The position numbers and the translations under genes were made by a program. 64,000 nt of DNA from Granulicella sp. WH15 (GTDB lineage Bacteria > Acidobacteriota > Terriglobia > Terriglobales > Acidobacteriaceae), in NCBI RefSeq assembly GCF_009914315.1, contig NZ_CP042596.1:3348001-3412000 (forward strand). Direction: 5' to 3'. Below the pieces are notes generated by a model. The model saw nothing but the letters and a program-made list of their open reading frames with translations. It searched no databases and was not told the origin of the DNA. Every line of letters starts with the position of its first letter. Positions within the stretch are counted from its first letter, which is position 1. Of the stretch, positions 7,576 through 15,969 are shown one piece after another.

Positions 7576-10326
7576 ATGATGTTGATGAAACAACGTTTAT
7601 TGGGTACAGCACTCCTTTGGATCATTCTCCTGTTCTCCTCGCCGGTCATCGCGCTTGCAACTGGCTTTCAGGGACAAGGCAGCCCTTTTTCACCTCTGCA
7701 ACAGTCCGCCGACCAATCCTCCAGCCAAGCCACCTCCGCGCAGCAGAGGAGCGACCAGATTGATGGCAGCTCCGTCCTGGATCAGAACCAGCCTCTGCTC
7801 AGCTCCCCCGTTTTGACGCCCCAGCAGCAATCTGCCGATCAAACCCGCCTGCAGGACGAGGAGCAGACCACACAGCGCACGGATCGCGCTGCCACCCGCA
7901 ACCAGTCGGTCCCTCCGGTGGAATTGAGCGAATTTCAGCGAATGGTCGCCGCATCCGTCGGTAAGGTACTGCCAATCTACGGTGCCAACCTATTTCGGAA
8001 TGTTCCCACCACCTTTGCTCCGGTAAACCGAATCCCCGTGACGCCGGATTACGTAATCGGCCCCGGAGATGAACTACTCATTCGTATCTGGGGACAAGTG
8101 ATCCTTGACGGACACTTCACCGTAGACCGTTCCGGTGCTGTCTACATCCCGCGGGTCGGCACCATCCAGGTATCCGGAATCCCTATCTCGAAGCTGACCG
8201 ACTACCTACGCGCTCAGGTGGGCCGCAACTTCAAGAACTTCGATCTGAACGTGAATATGGGGCAACTGCGCTCCATCGACATCTTTATCGTCGGCGAGGC
8301 CAGGCGCCCTGGCAGCTATACCGTCAGCTCACTTAGCTCGCTGGTCAATGCCCTCTTCGCCAGTGGGGGACCGAGCCCTATGGGCAGTATGCGCAATATC
8401 CAGGTTCGGCGCGGTAAAGAGACCATCGCGACCTTCGACCTCTACGATCTGCTCCTCCGAGGAGACAAATCGAAGGACGTGCCCCTGCTCTCTGGCGACG
8501 TGGTCTATATTCCGCCGGTCGGCCCCATGGTCGCCCTGGCTGGAAGCATCGATAATCCGGCGCTATATGAGCTGAAATCCGAGAGCAACGTCAAGGAGGT
8601 GCTGGCGCTGGCAGGGGGTCTCACCACACTGGCACGGCACAAGGAAGTACGCCTCGAGCGAGTCAGGCGTCATGATGACTCCCGCTCAGTAATGGATATC
8701 AACCTGGATACGAGCGGCCTAGCGACAGAATTGTCCGACGGCGATATTTTAGAGATCTCACCCATCATCGATCGTTTCAAGGAGGTGGTCACGCTGCGCG
8801 GCAATGTCGCGGACCCGCGGCGCTTCACCTGGGTACCGGGAATGCGTGTTCGCGACCTAATCCCCGACAAGGAAGCTCTGCTGACGCGCGACTACTGGCA
8901 GCAGCGCAATCAGCTAGGACTGCCGATCCTGGAGTCCAACCCGGATGTGCGGCGCTATGCTCCCGATGAGCCCGTCGCGCAGGTCAATGGAGTTGGCATC
9001 GGCCCCGCTCGATCTGCACAGTCCCTATCCGCACCTAATGCCCGGGACAGCGATGGCAATATCTACGGGAACAACCTGTCCAACCCGGCTCAAGGTCATG
9101 GAGCATCACACGATGCATCCCGTGATGCATCGCATGATTCCAATCCCGATAGCTCCACCTCAGCCGACAGTACAGCCGATAGCGCTGCCGCAAATACTAG
9201 TGGCACCAATGGGACTCGAACCTCGCGCAATGGCAACGCGACCTCAAGCAGCGTTCTGGCCTCCCAGGACAACTCCGCAAGCAGTTCCTCCGGAACCTCC
9301 ATCAGCTCAGCGGTTACCGCCACGGCCCAGCGCTTTCCCATAAAAAACTCCGTCGTGCTGCCCGCACCCGAGATCGATTGGGCCTACGCCGTCATCCAGC
9401 GCCTGAACAAGAAAGACCTCACTACCCAGCTGCTACCGTTCAACCTGGGGCGCGCCGTGATCGACGGCGATCAGACACAGAACCTGGAGCTCGAACCAGG
9501 CGATGTCATTACGGTCTTCTCCAAAGCGGATATCCGCGTGCCTCAGTCGCAACAGACCAAGTTTGTCCGACTGCAGGGGGAATTTGTCGCCTCCGGCATC
9601 TATAGTGTGACTCCCGGCGAGACGCTGCGGCAGCTCGTGGCACGCGCCGGAGGTATAACCAAAGAGGCCTACCTCTACGGCTCGCAGTTCACTCGCGAGT
9701 CCACCAAGGTCGTTCAGCAGCGGCGCCTGCTGGAATACGCTGACGATCTCGACCGCCGCATCAAGCTCGTCGAGGCCAACAGCGCCAATACCACGATGAA
9801 CCCTCAGGATCAGCTGGCCGATATCGCTGCGCTGCAGAACTCACGCACTGTTGCCGGACGCCTGCGCCAACTGAGCGCCAATGGAAGAATTGTCCTGAAC
9901 ATGACGCCCGACAGCTCCACTCTAAACGATATTCCCGACTTACCCCTCGAAGATGGAGATACGTTTGTCATTCCGCAACGGCCGCTCAGTGTAGATGTGT
10001 ACGGTGCGGTCTACACCCAGAGTTCATTCCTGTACGATCCTCACAAACGCGCACAGGACTACATTCGCCAGGCTGGTGGAGGCACTCGTACTGCGGATAC
10101 CAGACGCAGCTACATCTTCCACGCGAACGGTAGCATCGTGAGTCGCCAGTTCTCGTCGACAGCGCTCTTTGCGAGCACCTTCGAGGCGCAGCACCTTCAT
10201 CCCGGAGATGCAGTGGTTGTGCCAGAGCAGGTAGACAAGCGTCCTCTGCTGAGAAATCTGGTTGACGTCGCAACGATTGTTGGCCAGTTTGGCCTGGGCA
10301 TTGCCGCCATCAACGTACTGAGGTAG
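7576..10326 (+). CDS. Outer-membrane polysaccharide export protein with SLBB domains (Wza-like)
   Basis: 916 residues. Three near ATGs (7576, 7579, 7585) follow a GAAAGAG sequence; the first is reported. A signal peptide spans about residues 1-28. The Poly_export domain is at about 150-235 (TPDYVIGPGDELLIRIWGQ), followed by SLBB domains at about 237-320, 325-415, 660-745 and 795-880. Between roughly 475 and 585 is a Ser/Asp/Thr/Ala-rich low-complexity linker with DAS and DSN repeats. It is more than twice as long as E. coli Wza (379 residues), and several SLBB copies are typical of the larger acidobacterial/delta-proteobacterial forms. It would form the outer-membrane channel for the polysaccharide made by the minus-strand genes. 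A strong hairpin follows the stop. Confidence 0.9.
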   Translation: MMLMKQRLLGTALLWIILLFSSPVIALATGFQGQGSPFSPLQQSADQSSSQATSAQQRSDQIDGSSVLDQNQPLLSSPVLTPQQQSADQTRLQDEEQTTQRTDRAATRNQSVPPVELSEFQRMVAASVGKVLPIYGANLFRNVPTTFAPVNRIPVTPDYVIGPGDELLIRIWGQVILDGHFTVDRSGAVYIPRVGTIQVSGIPISKLTDYLRAQVGRNFKNFDLNVNMGQLRSIDIFIVGEARRPGSYTVSSLSSLVNALFASGGPSPMGSMRNIQVRRGKETIATFDLYDLLLRGDKSKDVPLLSGDVVYIPPVGPMVALAGSIDNPALYELKSESNVKEVLALAGGLTTLARHKEVRLERVRRHDDSRSVMDINLDTSGLATELSDGDILEISPIIDRFKEVVTLRGNVADPRRFTWVPGMRVRDLIPDKEALLTRDYWQQRNQLGLPILESNPDVRRYAPDEPVAQVNGVGIGPARSAQSLSAPNARDSDGNIYGNNLSNPAQGHGASHDASRDASHDSNPDSSTSADSTADSAAANTSGTNGTRTSRNGNATSSSVLASQDNSASSSSGTSISSAVTATAQRFPIKNSVVLPAPEIDWAYAVIQRLNKKDLTTQLLPFNLGRAVIDGDQTQNLELEPGDVITVFSKADIRVPQSQQTKFVRLQGEFVASGIYSVTPGETLRQLVARAGGITKEAYLYGSQFTRESTKVVQQRRLLEYADDLDRRIKLVEANSANTTMNPQDQLADIAALQNSRTVAGRLRQLSANGRIVLNMTPDSSTLNDIPDLPLEDGDTFVIPQRPLSVDVYGAVYTQSSFLYDPHKRAQDYIRQAGGGTRTADTRRSYIFHANGSIVSRQFSSTALFASTFEAQHLHPGDAVVVPEQVDKRPLLRNLVDVATIVGQFGLGIAAINVLR

Positions 10327-10333
10327 AAACCGA

Positions 10334-10374
10334 ACAGGAAAGGCCGTCTCGAATCACGTGACGGTCTTTCCTGT
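10334..10374 (+). terminator. Hairpin after the SLBB export gene
   Basis: Arms ACAGGAAAGGCCGTC (10334-10348) and GACGGTCTTTCCTGT (10360-10374) pair over 15 positions with one G-U and an 11-base loop, starting eight bases after the stop. There is no good T run, so it may act as a 3' stabiliser as well as a terminator. Confidence 0.7.
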
Positions 10375-10706
10375 CTGGGAGATATTACGTTAGCTGCAGC
10401 ACGTCACATGCAGCTTGGAATTTCAGGTAATCATTAGCCATCCTTTGGCGTTATTCTGCGAGCCGGGCATCAACGGCAGAACCAGAAACCGCTCGTGACG
10501 ATGCAAAACCAGGTTCGGTCGCTAGTTCCACACTCGCCCGAACAGCAGCAAGGAAACAGTAGCGAGGGCACAGAGACGAAGAGTATGGCGCTTGGGAATG
10601 TCCGTCAGGACACTGCTTTGATCTTTTTAAAAAGCCGCGACAAAAGCGCCCTAACGCCGGGCGGGCAGCACTTCAAGCTGTACTGGATGCTTCGCGGAAA
10701 CAGCCT
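10375..10706. other. Spacer between converging genes, nothing recognised
   Basis: About 330 bases between the export gene and the GntR regulator. A 71-codon plus-strand frame reaches into the regulator's stop codon but has no recognisable relative and no ribosome site. Confidence 0.5.
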
Positions 10707-11375
10707 CTAGTCGCCTGCCACCTGCAATGCACCATCCGCCTCGCGATTCTTCAGCAGCCGGTCGCGCACATATTCGATATGCTCCTTCATCGCCTCCTGC
10801 GCGCCCGGGCGGTCGTCCTGCTTCAGAGCGCGGTAAATACGCTTATGCGCCAAGGGCGAGGTCGTCGCCGACAACTCATAGGACGCATACCGGCACAGCA
10901 GCGTTTTCTGTTGCACGTTCTCAAAGAGTCGGCACAGCTCCTCGTTATCGGTCGCCTCGGCGATCATCCGATGAAAGCGCAGATCCTCCTCGATGTGCTT
11001 CACCCGGTCGCCCTCGGCCAGTATCTGCGTGGTCCTCGCGATGCTGGCAGCCAGTTCGGCCAGCAGCTCCGGAGTCAGGGCCGCCATCTGAATCGAGTGG
11101 ACCTCCAGCACCACACGCAGGTCGTACAGATCCCGAATCTCCTTGGCGGAAAACTCCCGCACAGAGGCTCCGCGGCGCGGCTCAATGCGCACAAGCCCCT
11201 CCGCCTCCAGCCGGTTCAGCGCCTCGCGCACGGGAGACTTGCTGATGCCCAACTGCGTCGCCAGGTACTCCTCCGTCAAGCGAAACGACCGGTTCACCAC
11301 CCCGGTCAGAATGCTCTGCTTGATGCTCCGGTAGGTCATCTCCGTCAGGTTGGGGGGGTGCGTAAGTTTCTTCAT
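10707..11375 (-). CDS. GntR-family regulator, FadR/FCD type
   Basis: 222 residues: an N-terminal winged helix-turn-helix (about 10-75, with EEYLATQLGISKSPVREALN as the recognition region) and an all-helical FCD ligand domain (about 85-210) with the histidines of the metal/ligand site (RFHRMIAEATDNEE, and HKRIYRALKQ). FCD regulators usually bind carboxylic acids, amino acids or sugar acids and repress neighbouring catabolic genes. It is divergent from a threonine synthase, and the shared spacer holds a perfect 22-bp palindrome, so autoregulation and control of the neighbour are likely. The ligand is unknown. Confidence 0.9.
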   Translation of the reverse strand: MKKLTHPPNLTEMTYRSIKQSILTGVVNRSFRLTEEYLATQLGISKSPVREALNRLEAEGLVRIEPRRGASVREFSAKEIRDLYDLRVVLEVHSIQMAALTPELLAELAASIARTTQILAEGDRVKHIEEDLRFHRMIAEATDNEELCRLFENVQQKTLLCRYASYELSATTSPLAHKRIYRALKQDDRPGAQEAMKEHIEYVRDRLLKNREADGALQVAGD

Positions 11376-11397
11376 CGCCGCCGCAATTCTAGCGGAT

Positions 11398-11419
11398 TAG
11401 TTGGAGCGCGCTCCAACTA
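11398..11419. promoter_or_regulatory. Perfect 22-bp palindrome, likely GntR operator
   Basis: Half-site TAGTTGGAGCG (11398-11408) is followed directly by its exact complement (11409-11419). It starts 23 bases upstream of the GntR start codon, where a bound dimer would block transcription of the regulator, and is 120 bases before the divergent threonine synthase. Confidence 0.7.
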
Positions 11420-11538
11420 TTTGCTGCAACCACTCTACTAAACACGTGCCGACCCGAACTGCGACTCACCCTCGAAGGCCTCTCTCCGGAGCTCGCAAAG
11501 GCTCGCAAATCATTACTGATATCTGATATACCAATGCC

Positions 11539-12741
11539 ATGCCCGTCATCTCCCACCTCGAATGTTCTCTCTGCGGCATCACCGTCTCTGCCGAGATACC
11601 GCAGACGGTCTGCCCCGCCTGCACTGCTACGCTCTACGTCCGCTACGACCTCAGCCATCTCGTCGGAACCGATCCCCGCAGCGTAGTTGCCAACCCCGAG
11701 TTCATGCCCGCTGGCCGCACCTGGACCGGCATGTGGCGCTACGGAGCCGTCCTGCCCTCGATCGCCCCGGTTACGCTCGGCGAGGGCTGGACCCCGGCGC
11801 TCAAGAGCGTCCGCTACCCACAGGTCATCCTGAAAGAAGAGGGAGCCAACCCCACCGGCACCTTCAAAGCCCGCGGCCTCGCGATGGCCGTCACCATGGC
11901 CGGCCACTACGGCCTGCGCAAGCTCGCCGTGCCCTCGGCCGGTAACGCCGGTGGAGCCCTGGCCGCCTACGCCGCCGCCGCCGGCATCGAGTGCCACATC
12001 TTCATGCCCAAGGACGTCCCCATGGCCAACCAGGTCGAAGGCGCGGCCTACGGAGCCAAGGTCACCCTCGTCGACGGCCTCATCTCCGACTGCGCCCGCA
12101 TCGTCAGCGAGCGCAAGCAGGCCGAGGGTTGGTTCGACATCTCCACCCTCAAGGAGCCCTTCCGCGTCGAGGGCAAGAAGACCATGGGCTACGAGCTGGT
12201 CGAGCAGAACGGCTGGAAGTACCCCGACGCGGTCTTCTACCCCACCGGCGGTGGCGTCGGCATGATCGGCATGTGGAAGGCGTTCGACGAGATGGAGAAG
12301 CTCGGCTGGGTCTCGGGCAAGAGGCCCAAGATGATCGCCGTGCAAGCCGCGGGCTGCGCGCCCGTCGCTCGTGCCTTCGATCAGGGCGACGAGGTCAGCT
12401 CGTTCTTCGAGAACGCGGCCACCTTCGCCTCCGGCCTGCGCGTGCCCAAGCCATACGGCGACCGCATCATCCTCGACATCGTGCGTGAGTCGGGCGGCGT
12501 CGCCCTCGCGCTCACCGACGAGCAGATCTTCACCTCGCTCAAAGACTGGGCGCAGCATGAAGGCATCCTGATGTCGCCCGAGGGAGCAGCCGCAACCGCC
12601 GGCTACGACCACCTGATTCGCACGGGCTTCCTGCAACCGAGTGACCACGTGGTCCTCTTCAACACTGGATCGGGGAATAAATATACGGACACGCTCGCCG
12701 AATCGTTCGGCTTGCTTCAGCAGCAGCAGACGACCGCATAG
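11539..12741 (+). CDS. thrC: Threonine synthase
   Basis: 400 residues, a fold-type II PLP enzyme that converts O-phospho-L-homoserine to L-threonine. The N-terminus has a small zinc-ribbon-like motif (C9, C12, C25, C28), as in many thermophile/plant-type threonine synthases. The Schiff-base lysine is K110 in ANPTGTFKARG. The phosphate-binding loop is PTGGGVG at about residue 235, and NTGSGNKY near the C-terminus closes the cofactor site. It stands alone rather than with thrA/thrB and is divergent from a GntR/FCD regulator. A catabolic or side-substrate role is therefore possible, but sequence features favour threonine synthase. A hairpin follows the stop. Confidence 0.9.
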   Translation: MPVISHLECSLCGITVSAEIPQTVCPACTATLYVRYDLSHLVGTDPRSVVANPEFMPAGRTWTGMWRYGAVLPSIAPVTLGEGWTPALKSVRYPQVILKEEGANPTGTFKARGLAMAVTMAGHYGLRKLAVPSAGNAGGALAAYAAAAGIECHIFMPKDVPMANQVEGAAYGAKVTLVDGLISDCARIVSERKQAEGWFDISTLKEPFRVEGKKTMGYELVEQNGWKYPDAVFYPTGGGVGMIGMWKAFDEMEKLGWVSGKRPKMIAVQAAGCAPVARAFDQGDEVSSFFENAATFASGLRVPKPYGDRIILDIVRESGGVALALTDEQIFTSLKDWAQHEGILMSPEGAAATAGYDHLIRTGFLQPSDHVVLFNTGSGNKYTDTLAESFGLLQQQQTTA

Positions 12742-12760
12742 CTTTATTTTGAACACGATA

Positions 12761-12793
12761 GGGTGCTCCTAACTCGTTAGTTGAGGAGCACCC
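12761..12793 (+). terminator. Hairpin after threonine synthase
   Basis: Arms GGGTGCTCCTAACT (12761-12774) and AGTTGAGGAGCACCC (12779-12793) pair over 14 positions with one bulged base and a 4-base loop. Confidence 0.75.
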
Positions 12794-13227
12794 GCCACGA
12801 CTCCGCGCCGCCCTAGCGTCGGAGCCATTTGTGTTGGAGCGATGTTTTCCGATAAGCTGTGCCTATGCCGTTCTGCTCCTATCGCGAAACTACCTGTTGT
12901 TGTTGTCGCTGATTAGTCGAGCAGAATCGCGCACCAAACCCCTGAATATCTTGGTCTGTCTTGTGAATCGTAGTAGCTTGCGTCCGGTAGGGACGTCACT
13001 GCTGCAGCCTTGTGGGCCCGATGCGCGAATCAATTCTCGGCAAATCAGTTAAGTTCTGAAAAAACTAATCGCCCTGTGCGTGATACGTGATATCTTGAGC
13101 GCACTCGCACACAACTAGTTGGCAACCAGCACTCCGCACTTGCTTCCGCAGCCTCAGCAGCCGCTTTCGCTACGCAGATACGTGCCGCACCCTTGTCTCT
13201 TTTTTACACAGAAAGGTTGAGTCTTTC
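12794..13227. other. Upstream region of the M14 peptidase gene
   Basis: About 430 bases with no gene that I can support. It includes CAACTAGTTG, a 10-bp palindrome, and GATACGTGATATC about 140 bases before the peptidase start; the latter shares TGATATC with the spacer upstream of threonine synthase. A promoter is expected but no clear -35/-10 pair was seen. Confidence 0.45.
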
Positions 13228-15822
13228 ATGAGAAGCCCCGCCCCCCTGTTCGTTCGACTCTCACTCCTAGCCGTACTATCTGCACCGATGCTCTCGGCGC
13301 AGATCACCTCCCCGGAACAGGCGTTTGGCTTCAAGCCAGGCACGGATCGCAAACTCGCCGATTGGAAGGACCTTACCTCCTACTACCAGACGCTCGCCAA
13401 GCAGTCGGACCGTCTGCGCTACCAGGAGATCGGCAAGACCATGGAGGGCCGTCCCTTCGTCCTGCTCACCGTCTCCGCGCCGGAAAATCTCGCTCACCTG
13501 GCCGAGTACAAGGAGATCAACACCAAGCTCTCGGACCCGCGCACGACCTCGCCCGAAGAGGCCAAGTCCCTCATCGCCAAGGGTAAGACGGTGATGATTA
13601 TCACCTTCAACATCCACTCCACCGAGATCGCCAGCTCGCAGACCGCCGCCGAGTTCGCCTATCGCATGGCCAGCTCCAACGATCCCGACGTCCTGACGAC
13701 CCTCAAGAACGTCATCCTGCTGCTGGTGCCCTCGCAGAACCCCGACGGCGAACAGCTCGTCGTGGATTGGTACAAGAAGACCCTGGGCACCCCGTCTGAA
13801 GGCTCGAACCCGCCCGTCCTCTACGCCAAGTACGTCGGCCACGACGACAACCGCGACTGGGTCGGCCTGACCCAGAACGAGACCATGCACACCGCCCGGG
13901 TCATCAACGAGTGGCACCCGGAGATCCTCTACGACCTCCACCAGCAGGGCGCCGACGCGCCGCGTCTCTTTCTGCCTCCCTGGGTCGACCCCATCGACCC
14001 GAACGTCGATCCGCTCCTGGTCTATTCCATGAACGCGCTGGGTATGCGCACCGCGCACGACGTCGCCGCCACCGGCAAGACCGGCGTCCTCACCCACGGC
14101 GTCTACGACTTCTGGTCGCCGCTGCGTGATTACATCTCCCTGCACAACGGCCTACGCATTCTCACCGAGTCGGCCAGCGCCAACCTGGCCACGCCCATCG
14201 AGGTTCCTTTCGAGAAGCTCGGCACCGGCATCGGCTACGACGCCAAGGTCGCGGCCTGGAACTACCCCGACCCGTGGAAGGGCGGCACCTGGCGCCTCGG
14301 CGACATCGTCGCCTACCAGATGGACGCCCTCGAGTCTCTGACCAAGAGCGCGGCGATCGACCGCGAATCCTTCCTCAAGGACTTCTACAAGGTGAGCGAC
14401 AACGCGGTTCACCCCGCCGCCGGTCCCTACGCCTACGTCATCTCGTCCGAGCAGACCGACCCGGCAATGGCCGTCAAGCTGGCCAAGACCCTGCACGATG
14501 CAGGCGTCGAAGTCCAGCAGGCCACCTCGTCCTTCGAGGCAGGCGGCAAGAGCTACCCGGCAGGCAGCTACATCGTCTCGCTCAGCCAGCCCTACCGCAA
14601 CTTTGCCAAGACCGTCCTCGAGCGCCAGAAGTACCCTGATATCCGCGAGTACCCCGGCGGGCCGCCGCAGCGTCCGTATGACGTGACCGGAACCACCGTA
14701 CCCCTCTTCTACGGCGTTGAAGTCGCCGCAGTCGAGGAGAAGTTCACCGCTCCGGCCAAGCAGCTCGACACCATCGCCCCCATCGTTGGCCACGTAGAGT
14801 CAGGTGCTGCCAAGAGCGGCTACCTGCTCGAGAACACCAGCAACAGCAGCCTCTACGCCCTCTTCGCGCTGACCGGCGAAGGCGTCAAGGCCTACCGCCT
14901 CACCGGCACCGGCTACACTCCCGGCACCATCTTCATCCCCAACCAGCCCGGCGTCTCGGCCAAGCTTGAAGCAGCCGCGAAGAAGTTCGCAGTCACCTTC
15001 AAGCCCGCCAAGGGAGCCGTCACCGGAACCGCACTCGAAGTGAAGGCTCCGCGCGTCGGCCTCTACAAGAGCTGGGTTGCAGCGCTCGATGAGGGCTGGA
15101 CCCGCTTCATCTTCGACAGCAACGGCGTTCCCTACAAGACCATCGTCAACGCCGATATCAAGAAGGGCAACCTGAACGCCCAGTTCGACGCGATCATCCT
15201 GCCGGACAACCCTCCCGGAGCCATCCTGACGGGCCGGGCCGGTGGTGGACGCGGCGGTCCGGACCGCCTCACCTATCCCCCGCTTCCCTCCGAGTACCTC
15301 GGCGGCCTCGGCCCCGACGGAGCTGCGGCTCTGAAGGCATTCGTCGAGAACGGTGGAACCATCATCACCAACAATAAGGCGGCCGGGGTCTACGCCCGCA
15401 AGGATAACCCGACCTTCACCAACGCGCTCGAAGGCGTACCGCCGAAGGAGTTCTACTGCCCCGGTTCTCAGCTTGAGGTCACCGTGGACACCACGAACCC
15501 CATCGCCTTCGGCTCCACCCCCACCGTGCCGATCTTCTTCGAGACCGGTCCCACCTTCAAGGTCTCAGGCGATGCCAAATCGGTGGCCCACTATGCCAGC
15601 GACAAGCCCCTGCTCAGCGGATGGATACTGGGCGGCAAGTACCTCGACGGAACCTCGGCCATCGCCGAAGTCCCCACAGGCAAGGGCCGCGTCATCGCCT
15701 TCGGCTTCATCCCCATGTACCGCGGCCTGAGCGAGGCGACCTACAAGTTCCTCCTCAACGCCATGCTGTACTCCAGCTCTCAACCCACCACTCTGCCCTC
15801 ATCCAAGGGCAGCGGTAACTAG
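13228..15822 (+). CDS. Exported M14-family zinc carboxypeptidase-like protein
   Basis: 864 residues. A signal peptide covers about residues 1-24 (cut after MLSA). The M14 catalytic domain occupies about 45-360. Zinc ligands H130 and E133 lie in NIHSTE, the NPDG motif (171-174) is typical of M14, and a further histidine, H238, lies in LYDLHQQG as the likely third ligand. The rest is a long C-terminal region of uncertain function, with a class I glutamine-amidotransferase-like or Rossmann-like segment from about 610 to the end. It should cleave peptides or amide-linked polymers in the periplasm. GAAAGG precedes the ATG. A terminator and then an Oar-like receptor gene follow, suggesting a nutrient-uptake pair. 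Confidence 0.85.
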   Translation: MRSPAPLFVRLSLLAVLSAPMLSAQITSPEQAFGFKPGTDRKLADWKDLTSYYQTLAKQSDRLRYQEIGKTMEGRPFVLLTVSAPENLAHLAEYKEINTKLSDPRTTSPEEAKSLIAKGKTVMIITFNIHSTEIASSQTAAEFAYRMASSNDPDVLTTLKNVILLLVPSQNPDGEQLVVDWYKKTLGTPSEGSNPPVLYAKYVGHDDNRDWVGLTQNETMHTARVINEWHPEILYDLHQQGADAPRLFLPPWVDPIDPNVDPLLVYSMNALGMRTAHDVAATGKTGVLTHGVYDFWSPLRDYISLHNGLRILTESASANLATPIEVPFEKLGTGIGYDAKVAAWNYPDPWKGGTWRLGDIVAYQMDALESLTKSAAIDRESFLKDFYKVSDNAVHPAAGPYAYVISSEQTDPAMAVKLAKTLHDAGVEVQQATSSFEAGGKSYPAGSYIVSLSQPYRNFAKTVLERQKYPDIREYPGGPPQRPYDVTGTTVPLFYGVEVAAVEEKFTAPAKQLDTIAPIVGHVESGAAKSGYLLENTSNSSLYALFALTGEGVKAYRLTGTGYTPGTIFIPNQPGVSAKLEAAAKKFAVTFKPAKGAVTGTALEVKAPRVGLYKSWVAALDEGWTRFIFDSNGVPYKTIVNADIKKGNLNAQFDAIILPDNPPGAILTGRAGGGRGGPDRLTYPPLPSEYLGGLGPDGAAALKAFVENGGTIITNNKAAGVYARKDNPTFTNALEGVPPKEFYCPGSQLEVTVDTTNPIAFGSTPTVPIFFETGPTFKVSGDAKSVAHYASDKPLLSGWILGGKYLDGTSAIAEVPTGKGRVIAFGFIPMYRGLSEATYKFLLNAMLYSSSQPTTLPSSKGSGN

Positions 15823-15840
15823 TCTCTTGCAACAAACCAG

Positions 15841-15884
15841 TGGGTGGAAGATCCGCAGCAGTGCACGGACAGATCTTCCACCCA
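15841..15884 (+). terminator. Hairpin after the M14 peptidase
   Basis: Arms TGGGTGGAAGATC (15841-15853) and GATCTTCCACCCA (15872-15884) form a perfect 13-bp stem with an 18-base loop between the peptidase stop and the receptor's ribosome site. Confidence 0.75.
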
Positions 15885-15969
15885 TTGCTGCATCTTCAAG
15901 CCTGCACCCAGGGCAGGATTTAGCCGCACCTATCAGGCGTTTTTTGAATATCTCGGAGGTCAAGTAACC

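Noticed and set aside
10495..10710. 71-codon plus-strand frame before the GntR gene
   Set aside because: No ribosome site, no recognisable relative, and its end lies over the regulator's stop codon.
11389..12756. Open frame of 455 codons opposite threonine synthase
   Set aside because: Glycine/valine/aspartate-rich reverse translation of a certain PLP enzyme, and it includes the terminator and operator.
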